Of a stretch of 64,000 nucleotides of DNA, positions 54,953-64,000 are shown piece after piece. Origin of the DNA: Aplectana chamaeleonis (lineage: Eukaryota; Nematoda; Chromadorea; Rhabditida; Cosmocercidae); contig JAPDOI010001502.1 of assembly GCA_029168955.1 (NCBI GenBank), forward strand, positions 108,338-172,337. Reading direction: 5' to 3'. The notes under the pieces were generated by a model, which was not told the DNA's origin, made no database searches, and saw only the letters and a program-made list of their open reading frames with translations. The stretch's first letter is position 1, and each line of letters starts with the position of its first letter. A program made the position numbers and the translations under genes.

Positions 54953-56389
54953 GTATCGGCATGTTGAATCTCAAAAATTGCGGACAGAAAAGAGTAACGG
55001 AGTAGAGAAGTGCATGCAAAGTAAGGAACTATAACGCTATAAATTAGCCAACCATCGGATGTGATGATTATATTTAATCCTGTAAGGTACGATATGACAC
55101 GTTTTCCCTACTTGAGTAAGACTATTGCTGACCGTTTTTTAATCTATTTACCTCTTTGAGCGTACCACTTGTTTCTGTAGGGGAGTGGAGAAGACAAAAA
55201 GGTTGGAATTCAGTTTTCATTCTATTCTGGACCGCGGAAGCAACCTTGTTTTGAACCACCATAAATGAAGTTGACAAAACTCTAGATTTAAAATAAACAA
55301 CCATGCTTTTATAATTTTCTTTATTTCTCCCATCTTGGAGGCTATTTCGACTCTTCGGCATGACTTGAAAGGATCTACATAAAAATATCTTCGAAATCGC
55401 AGAAGAAAACTGTTCCATTAGTTGGACGCACACTAGATAATAATTCGAAATAACATTCACAGCGATTCTTCAAGACAAACCCTTTCGAACTTACCCATCA
55501 GTGAAAACTCATAGATGCTGTTGAAGCGCAAGTGGAGAGTTTTTCTCTTCTCAGGTGAATGCAACCTATTCTTGTCAAATTTATTGCCTTACTTTTCCAT
55601 TGACGTGACCCTCATGCTCTTTTGGAACGCTCGTGTTCAAACTGAAGGTATTATTTTGACCACTCACGTAGGTAGCGAACTCCACATTCTCGCTTCAAAG
55701 CTAAATTCTCCTCCTCGGTTATGTTGCTAGTTTGAAACAGTTGAAGGAGCGGCCATCATGGCAGAACCAGCATCTGTAAACTGCAAAGAAACTTTGCTTT
55801 CACCAAGCTCGAATCAGTTTGAGGGAGCAGAGGTGCAGAATTTATCGGACGCAGTGCAATGGCAGCTTTCTCGACTTTCATCCTATACAAATCTCTGCAG
55901 TCATTTTTCGTAGTGCTGGTATTCAGTGCCATATTTTGAAGGATTTGACATTGTTCATTCCGTGGGTTTTGTTTATAAACGTATCAGGCCGATGCTCAGC
56001 AAAACCCGATGGTACTCTAATATTCTATAAAAAAAAGACAAAACAACAACAAGAAAATCTCTATTCGGGAAGAACGAAAACCGCTCTAACCCAATCTGAT
56101 TACGTTTAAAAGCCCTCTGACGAAGGTTGGCTAGTTCCCTTCAAGGGAGTGGCTTTCCACGCCTTTTTTCCTCGTCGCGGCGGATGACTCCTTTTCGTGA
56201 AGTTCTCGCCATATTCGCAACAATAGTGAAATTATCGCAAAGTTGACGACGCTTCGGCATTTAGTAGGGCGATTCACGCCGACGCGATGACGTAATAGAT
56301 TTGGTTCATAACCTCGTCGCGTCAAATTCGCCTTTTAAGGAAAAGAAATAATAAGAAAATATCTTTCCCACACACGCGGTTTTTCAGTT

Positions 56390-57620
56390 CCAGTCGAGCA
56401 ACTGCTTTATCCACTACGGAACGGTTTTCAACAGTTCGGGCCATATAGTATTGCCCAAACTGTTGAACGCTTTTTTGCAGTGGATGACCCCCTTTCCAAT
56501 GGGAATGGTAAGAGGGCGATGGAAGAGCTGTGTCTTCGTAGCACAGTATCGGTTACAGTGAGCACAGTTAGCTTCTCACGTAGGACGGGTCTACTCCTTA
56601 TCAACTAGAGCTGACACGACGACATTTGCTCCGACGCTGTCGAAGACTTTTTAGCCTTCCAAAAAGGTGTGACCCAGGATTTAGGGAGGATTGGCACTCC
56701 CAGAAGACTTCTATGACCAGGGCGACGGTTTGGTGATGGTCCATCCAGCTGCAACCCTCACGAAATTTAGCTTGCTCTGGTGGTCGAGCTTCATTCAGGA
56801 TCCGCGACATGAGCGAAAATACGATTTTTGGGATTAACTTAAAAAACGCGCTCGGCAAGCTTATTGGTCGATAGTTGCGAGGATTTCTCCGGTCACCTTT
56901 CTTGTAGAGAATCACTGCGCGCAAAGTAGGCGCAGAACCACTGCAGAAGTATGGCACCACGGAGATTTCAAACAGGCCCCAATCTCTCTTGGTGAATGTG
57001 TGAATGAGCATGAGTTGTGCTATTGAGTGATGCCCACGTTCTGCGTTGATGTTCCTTCATATGGAACAGCCGCTTCCCATGGGAGCGATGTTAAGAAGGT
57101 CTCATCTCGGCGAGACTATGTCCATTATCGTTCCAGGTGACGATCCCGGACTTTGATTCTGCGCCTCTTTCTTAAATATTTGGGACTCCAGCGTTGACGT
57201 CTTAGACCACAAACTTCAAACAGCAAATTTTGTTGCGGATAAGTTCTCCCAACTGTTCCGGATGAAGCTTAGCTCTACAGCTGTTGGAGGATCTCAATAA
57301 CAGTTAGTCCCTTGACGCGCTGGCTGGAGACGTAGGACAGCCAGACAAGGAGACATGATCCCGTGAGAGTTAACGGTGTGGACTACAGATTGGTGCACTA
57401 CAAAACCCAACGCCACCTGCGGCCCGTGACGGAAACTTCTTTCCACGAATGGTGAGCTTTTCATCATTGAGTTGTCGCATGTCGCCTTCCTTTTCTTGGT
57501 TGCACAGTAAGCATGTGAAACATAGTGCTACTTTGAGAAGAGCATTAAGATTAGCGTCAGACGAGACTGGTATGTAGGTGTGAATGCAGAGCGTTGAGCG
57601 ATCTCTATGGCGTGTTTTCT
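56390..57620 (-). pseudogene. RTE-type element (family b), copy C
   Basis: The minus-strand frame 57011-56601 is the clearest of the three copies: SVVPYFCSGSAPTLRAVILY runs in frame into KKGDRRNPRNYRPISLPSA, LMSRILNEARPPEQAKFREG and SWMDHHQTVALVIEVF. The first part is the end of the endonuclease and the rest is reverse transcriptase, so the two domains are fused with no linker. After a frame change near 56650 motif A continues as VFDSVGANVV, and GPNC/WPELLK-type sequence follows near 56435. The upstream endonuclease blocks are readable to about 57600 with stops. The SDH triad end is again replaced by SAP. Confidence 0.85.
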
Positions 57621-58779
57621 ATGTATAGTCTTTTCCCAGATTCCATGATCTCTTGTGTAACCCGGGACTATTCTGCCGCTCGGCGGTTGTCATCTCATCG
57701 AACATTCTAGATGGTAATGCTCGGCGTGATGTACACTGAGACAGGATACCTGCTGAGAGAGACCGTCTTCTCATGACGCCTAAAAGACTACGTAACAAAT
57801 GTAGCCCCGGTCCTCCCTTGAGTTGTACAGGAGGAAGGAGAGTCGTCTGAGGACTGATAAAGTATATCCAACGGCTAGCCTGGCAAGCTATTCTGTTTTT
57901 TCACAACCTGCGCCTCTGATGCTTTACAAATAGTTTCTAAGATGGCAACGAACACCTTTATGGCATGGTTGAATATCTGCAGTCCAACAAAGAGATTTGG
58001 AAGACGTGTAAAATGAGTAGCTTAGTCTACAGGAGGAAATTTCAGGAGCATCGGTGAAGCGAAATTCTCAACGAACGTGGCTCGGCCCAGTCTCCACAGG
58101 AATGAGAGTGCGATGTAAAGTGAGTCCCTGGAGGCGCTTTTATGTATTGTCAGAATGAGCTCGTAGTCCGCTAATGAAACTATTTTGTGCGAGGCCATTA
58201 TAGATCTGGAAGAAACAGAAGCCAGTGCTTTATTCCGAAAGCAATTGTGTTCTCGTGCAAGTCTGCACTCTGCATAGCGTTATGACATGACAGCTCTACA
58301 ACAGAATTTGTTTTCTTCTACAGCTTTTAAGAAGTGAAGAATTTATTTCAGAACGATTTGTGAATCCGCTTCATTTAGAGTTTGTTGCTAGTCACTTAGC
58401 TCACTAGTTATTCCATTACAGTACGGAAGTCTATTCCTAAAAACCTGGAACAATGAGCTGCAGAGCACGTTCTCCGGCGTGAGCCCCTGAAGAAGGCCGT
58501 TCTTCTGATGCAAGGTATGCTCTCCAAGTGATCAGTTTCTCGGTCAGTACATTGTGCAGGTGCTGATTTCTGATCTGAGAGAGATCTACACTCTACATTT
58601 TTTACGCATGTAATATCTTATCTAACACATTTTCCAAATAGTCAGTGATCCCCTGTCTTCAATATACCATTGAAAGGAACTTGGCTCTGATGTGAATACA
58701 ATGGGTCATGTAACTACCGTAAATGAATAGATATCATTTTCATATTGGTGGTTCTATTCTATTAAAGAAGCAGGCTGAT

Positions 58780-59000
58780 AGCACCAGAGCCAGTCTCTGG
58801 CTCATGGCTAGTCTTCTATTTGAGAGAACTGTGTGCCTGCTCACGGTAAGATATTACGTTTGAGGCACTGCTTGATGATAGCCATGACGAATGATCTACC
58901 ACGTCCGAGAGTGTCTAAAGGCGCTATAATGCAGTTTTCATCGATGACTGGGCTGCACAATGCATAGAGTACCTGTTGGTGTTTGGCAGGTGGGAGGAAA
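58780..59000 (-). pseudogene. Penelope-like reverse transcriptase fragment, copy C (short remnant)
   Basis: Recognised only by alignment to 36530-36850 (for example GGCACCAGAGCCAGTC near 58784 and ACCTGTTGGTGTT near 58971). The alignment stops at about 59000, where the sequence jumps to the equivalent of 5595 in copy A, so the motif A part is deleted. Confidence 0.5.
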
Positions 59001-62000
59001 TTTTAGCTGCTGCAATCCTATTACTTTGCGGAACGTTTTTTTTTTCAAAGAAGTGACATTCTAGCGCGAACAAATAGGTTAATAGGGGAATCACGACAAG
59101 CGAAGGCTAGTTTCCGGGAATGGTAGCCTTCAATGTTTGGAGAAATAAGTTTCCTCCTATTTCCAGCACTTATATTAGGTTGACCAGAAAGTACAACACC
59201 GAATCAGGGTCAGTGAATGTTTCCTTACCCGCGTGCAAGCTTTTGATCAAATGAGGTAATTGATTTGTAAGCACAACTTCTTGCCTATCTAACAGATTTC
59301 GATGCTTCTCGAAAAATCCCCTTGGAATTACACACATTATGGGTACAAAAATGTTTAACCCATTCACGACCACGTGTCTCGCCCTGGCGACACACGTTGA
59401 CTACCACTTCAAACAGCGTGCCCCACTGGTTGGACACGCTTTTCATAAATTGGTTCCTGTGTCACAAGGAGCAGAGGCGTCATGACTAAGCACCAAAGCC
59501 ATCCCCCACGCAAAGCGGCATCCACCCTCTAGAAATATCCGTACCTGATAGGGACTCAAAGTCCTCGTCTAGGGTCTGCCCTGTTGGGCCGAATGCGGCA
59601 CTCTATGAGGTAAGGCGCCTTTTATAAAGATCAAAGGAGAAATCATCTCTAATTGAGACACTTGTTAACGTGAAAACGTGTAGCGTGCATTTGTACAACA
59701 ATAATTTTTCTAACCTCTATTATTATAGGTTATCATCTCGAATTTGGTAACGGCACTACTATCTCCTTCCCTTGATGGGGCATGCGGCAGGAGCATGTGC
59801 TTCCACCGTCCTTCATGGGACGTCTTTTTTGTGGCTCCACCAATTCGAAAATGGGCTGTATTGCCCGGCGCTTGCCCCCTGGCAGTGAAAACGAAAAGAC
59901 TTTATGACACCTCAGAAAAACTTCATCTACCGTGAGTACTCGCATAAGAAAGAAGAATCATCTGCTTTGCTCATTACAATAGATATCCGCAATATTTCCG
60001 CTAATTTGCAAACAGTTTAGATAAGTTCAAAACATCTACAACATATTGTTGCTCACCCAAGTCCCAGTTCAAATATCTAGGCCAAATATTCCAGAAACAC
60101 TTCTGAAATTCCCTGTTTTTCCTTTCTATTTTCATATTCGAAGATGGTACAGTTGACTGAGGTTGCTCTCTGGATCCTCGTGAACATCCATGTCGATTGG
60201 CGTTCTCAAGTTGGAAATATACACTCATCACGAAATACAAAATTTTCCTTCGCATGTTGCTTGTCTTTGAAGATTCAAAGATAGATATACTGTCGAGACT
60301 GTTCCAGGAATCCTTTTAGAGCAGGCACATGTCGAGATTTTTTCATGCTACAAAGCTCACCAAATCTGTATCAGCCGTGAATTTTGTGGGCTATCAATAA
60401 TGGCTCAGCGAAACAGAAACAAGAATTTTGGAGATAGTTGCCTCTATTGGGTATGAGCACGCAGAAATGCTAAAGGCAATGAAATGAGCTGAAAGGCAAC
60501 CCTGTTTTATGATATTCAATTTCTGTGAAGCAATTCGGAGTTGTTTGTCAGACATTAGGCTCTACGGTCTCGTGAGAGTGTTACACTACTTACTAACAAA
60601 AAAAGTTATATTATTGGCTGAACTAGTCCTGCAAGGCCGTGGTGGGCAATCGAATAGTAAAAACAGGGCTCCGATTGCTGAATGAACAGATGCTAAGATG
60701 GATGTAAACATTAACTGTCGCTTATTGACTATTAGAAAGCACGGTTGCTATTCGCGAAACTCATGCTGTTTCCTCAGCTGCAGGATGAGCCAGCCCAGTA
60801 TTGTTTGGCGAATAATGCTGTCACGAACCACAAAACATCAACTACCACATACCACAAGCGAGGTCGAATGCGTTTTGTTCTTGCGGATCTTCAATAGGCA
60901 GGATTGATGCATCACTGAGTCCGTTTTCAAAGTAGGTGGCGCGTGAACATACTTACTGTTGCCAACTGAGGTTTTGTTTCGAGCATCTGTGGGTGACACA
61001 GTCTATCGGGTTGAGTCAGCCCCTTCAGCTAACATAAGTTGTCTTGATCAACAACCCCCGGCACGGAAAGAGGTAGTTCGCAACAACGAATGCTTTTTGT
61101 CCGACGCCCTGCTAGACCCTGAGCGTAAGCCGTTCCTTTTCCCCAAACTTTCAGTTCCGCAAAACTGAGACTTTGGGTTGATGTGAGGATCAAGTAAAAC
61201 TGATAGTAATCTGCTTCTAGTACAGAGTGAACGAATTCTCGCCCGACTCTGGTGACTCAAACACTGAATTCTGCAAAACGTTACCCTTCGAAAAAAATAT
61301 ATGTGACTCTGTTGGAACAGGTTGAGCAGGAGCTAGGCCTTAGGACCCTGTAAAAATTGTTAAGCGTTAACAAAACCTTAGCTGCTTGTACCATGCGAAC
61401 TTGTTCTGTCGTAGAAGGAATGCAAGACGTTGAATGCTTGTGATGGCCTGTGTTCCAAGCCAAAGATCTAAGAATGGAGAAATCCGCTATGAGACTATAA
61501 CCTTCTGAACTCGACCGACAGCGTTATTGTGATTGATAGAAAATTCTAGACCCAGAATGATGAATGATAGTAATTTCCGAGTCTGAAATGCTGTTATTCT
61601 CGCAATCATGAATAAGGCGAGTTTCAAAGCTTGTTCTACAACTTTCCCAGAAAAGATGTGGTTCATCAGTCACAACAGAACGGTAGCCAGTTTGCGCATT
61701 CACCACACTGTTGGTCTACACGGTCTCTACAACACGTTCATTACGCTACGCACTTTACAATGCTACAGCGGGAGACAATCATATTATCACTAAACAGCTA
61801 TTGTTAAAAATTGTGATTCTTATCACTCATGAGGCGTGCGGCGCGCGCAATGCTGCAGCCTCCGTCTGCCCCCATCCCTCTCGCTGCCTCTAATCTCCGC
61901 TTCGCACCTTCACGAATAGGAATCTCAGGAATCTCGCAGTTTTTACAGTCTGTACTATTTTTAATGCGCAGTTTGGGGATAATTCTTGCTTTTTCTGTTC

Positions 62001-62340
62001 ACCTCATTCAACGCCCTACAGCACTGTGAGCTGAAACTGATACAGCAAAATGGAGATATATAAACTTGAAATTACAACGGAGCAGCTTTCGAAGATTTAG
62101 AAGCTTGTCCGGCAATCGTTGTTTCTCTCCGCACACGTTGCGCGAAGACGCAGCGCAGCTGTATTTGAACATCTTAAGTTGCCCCTGTGCAACTTACCGG
62201 TCTTGCATGACAGTGGCAGTCCGCAACTTCGCGTTCCACTTCTTCAAATCGTAGGTCGAAACCTTCTACCGAGGCACTTATTGTTATGTGGACCAGCGTG
62301 GCGGGTGTTCAGGGAGCGCAAACTCAGAACTTTTTACTCA

Positions 62341-63084
62341 AGTAAAAAACTAACTATCGGACAAGTAACGGATGGCTTACGTTACTTGTTTGGAGCTTGT
62401 AAATTAGTAGGGTTAAGGTCGCTCCAAGCTGATCCCTCAAGTGTTCCTATATTGTTTCATAGTTGTTCATTTGTGGGGTTATACTTGTCCACCCCGCTCA
62501 TGCACAACTTTTAAACTAGTTATAAACTACTAACCGTTGGTCTACTGAATAACTAGACACTTGGTCATCTCACTCGACCACGCCCATTTTTCGGCGCCGC
62601 AACCACTCTTCCGATTTTGGAAGGAGGAAAATCATGGGTTCATGTACTAAATGGAAGGCGATACGGAAAATGCGTGTGGCCTAGTGCAATTTTATCCGAT
62701 TTTATCCGAAATTCTATCCGAATTTCATCCGATTTTATTCGAGTTTTCGACCCTTCGGATAATGGTTCGATTCAGGTTATGCCGATTTCGAATTTCTCGG
62801 AAGTTGGTTCGATTCAGATGATGCGTTTTTTTCAAATTCTCGGATATCGGAATATCCGAATCTTAGTTATTCGGTCGAGATATTCGAAAAGGAGTGATTC
62901 GGATACTATGTATAAAATCGATAGGAGCGGGTGCTGCTGCGTGAGAGACGGGAGTGCAGCGGTAATCTTGCATGTTTGCGCCACGTGCTCCTTTCATAGG
63001 AGCACGTGTTGCTTCGCGGTAGCCCCTTTGAATAGACCACGTGTTCCTCGGAGCAGTACATGATGCTGCTAAAGAGCTTTTCAT
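62341..63084. other. Unassigned spacer with ATCCGA-type tandem repeat and a hairpin
   Basis: At 62690-62755 the words TTTTATCCG, TTCTATCCG and TTTCATCCG follow one another at roughly 10-bp spacing. Related TTCGGAT words continue to 62900. CACGTGCTCCT and AGGAGCACGTG form an 11-bp stem hairpin at about 62981-63008. The 148-codon open frame at 62617-63063 crosses these repeats and has no recognisable domain. Confidence 0.45.
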
Positions 63085-63760
63085 TTCAACAAGGTATCCG
63101 ATTAGAAAGTCGTTATAGATATACGGTCAAGATTGTTTTAGGAATCCTTTTGTGAGCAGGCCCATGTCAAAACTTTGCTATGCTACAGAGCTCACCAAAT
63201 CTGTAACAGCCGTGAATTTTGTGGGCTGTCCAAAATGGCTCACCAAAACAGCAATGAAAATTCTGAGATGGTTGCCTGAAGGGGACAGGCGCAGAAATGC
63301 TGCAATGAACCTCATTGAAGTGCGATTCTATCATATGATATGCTGTTTATATGGAACAATTCGGATTCGTTTGCCAGTGACATTAGGCTCTACGGACTCG
63401 TGAGAATGTTACATTACACACTGACAAAAATGTTATATTCTTGGCTGAACTAGTTATGCAAGGTCTGGCAAGCAGTCGATTTGAAAAAACAGGGCTTTAA
63501 TTGCTGATTGAGCAGATGCTAAGATAAATGTAAACATTTCCTTTTCCCTAATTGACTATGCGAAAGCACGGTCGCTGTTTGCAGAACTCATGCAGTTGCC
63601 TCAGCTGTAGGATGGGCGAGCCCAGTCTTTTTTGGCGAATAATGCTGTCACGAATTAAGAGATGAAGAGGATAATTGGACAAATGATGATATGAACTGAG
63701 ATGAAAGGCATTCCTGTCTTATTTTCATCAATGCAAATTATCCAATCCATCTTCTTACGA
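63085..63760. repeat. Composite repeat X, copy J
   Basis: Collinear with 6840-7320 of copy A and, at its right end, with 42820-43430 of copy E, including GATGAAGAGGATAATTGGAC near 63662 and TTATCCAATCCATCTTCT near 63738. It ends exactly where the MITE at 63761 begins. Confidence 0.7.
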
Positions 63761-64000
63761 TTTTAAAGGCATTGTTCGCGATAAACTTCATCCTCAAATT
63801 TTTCATGACAAACGCTTCTCGTGGCTCTCAGAAGCAGAACAGCGTCGAAAAAACGGGACGAAAAGCTACCCAGAGCCGCAAAACGGCTTAGAAAAGTGGG
63901 CAAAATCCGCCGCTGGGGGCAAGTCCCGCCCCCTTTCCGCCCCTCGACGTGAACAAAGCGAAAACTCCAAATCATTAGAGTTGAGCGATGGTTTCTGATC
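63761..64000. mobile_element. MITE of the TTTAAAGGCA family (M9), truncated by window end
   Basis: Begins TTTTAAAGGCATTGTTCGCG and follows the interior of M8 closely (for example AACGCTTCTCGTGGCTCTCA near 63811 and 30557), so about half of the element is inside the window. Confidence 0.85.

Larger units (their letters stand above)
51322..55250. repeat. Dispersed repeat Y, copy 2
   Basis: The collinear partner of 11740-15840. It holds three insertions that copy 1 lacks: the second half of the hairpin at 51653-51728, about 330 bp at 51855-52185, and the transposon at 52618-54952. GGACGCGAACCATCAAGC near 51389 (11816 in copy 1) is a clear anchor. No coding sequence is recognised. Confidence 0.75.
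55270..62340. repeat. Composite repeat X, copy C
   Basis: The most complete copy on the left: 55273-56340 matches copy D (29517-30480), and 55940-62340 matches copy A (2157-8880) nearly throughout, at an offset of about 53.5 kb. It carries the RTE-b and Penelope-like remnants but ends before the SINE part present in A and B. It starts within 30 bp of the right edge of repeat Y copy 2. Confidence 0.8.

Noticed and set aside
62617..63063. 148-codon plus-strand open frame
   Set aside because: It translates the ATCCGA tandem repeat and a hairpin; the composition is repeat-driven.
1..64000. CRISPR array, rRNA gene, prokaryotic operon or endogenous virus
   Set aside because: No regularly spaced identical repeats, no rRNA-like block and no viral protein motifs were seen; intron structure and element types are those of a nematode nuclear genome.

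Overview
The window looks like repeat-dense nuclear DNA of a nematode, most likely a strongylid (hookworm-like). I infer this from three things. Exons are short, with small introns whose acceptors are mostly of the TTTCAG type. The RTE-type non-LTR retrotransposon fragments resemble those I know from Ancylostoma/Necator genomes. MITEs and foldback elements are very numerous. No prokaryotic operon, rRNA gene, CRISPR array or virus is visible. Most open frames in the window are chance frames in repeats.

Only a few loci look like host genes. The best is a partial serine protease of the chymotrypsin/trypsin fold on the minus strand (23387-24763). It has six exons whose splice phases all agree, and it carries the His, Asp and Ser of the triad, but its first and last exons were not found. 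The second is the 3' part of an unrecognised gene on the plus strand (17122-17652, four phase-consistent exons). Two weaker candidates are a two-exon model at 33155-33889 and a possible exon at 19065-19200.

The rest is mobile DNA. At 1-1943 lies a frameshifted RTE element with endonuclease and reverse transcriptase domains, cut by the window edge. A composite repeat of about 7-8 kb (called X here) occurs as three long copies (A 2157-10440, B 34290-38890, C 55270-62340) and several partial ones (D 29040-30500, E 41485-43890, H 32690-32890, I 49950-51020, J 63085-63760). Inside the long copies lie, in the same order, a second RTE element whose endonuclease is fused to its reverse transcriptase by a shared deletion, and a Penelope-like reverse transcriptase fragment. 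A second repeat (Y) occurs at 11740-15840 and 51322-55250. Comparing the two Y copies reveals copy-specific insertions, including a 2.33-kb terminal-inverted-repeat transposon at 52618-54952.

Other non-autonomous elements are a 2.44-kb element with ~450-bp inverted repeats (38986-41426), at least nine MITEs ending in TTTAAAGGCA (several abutting each other end to end), a tRNA-derived SINE in two copies, and about ten foldback elements. One foldback has a clear 9-bp target duplication (32480-32652) and one has 55-bp arms with a single mismatch (11109-11220). I saw no coherent new multi-gene system. The most informative signal is the layered history of duplication, internal deletion and nested insertion.
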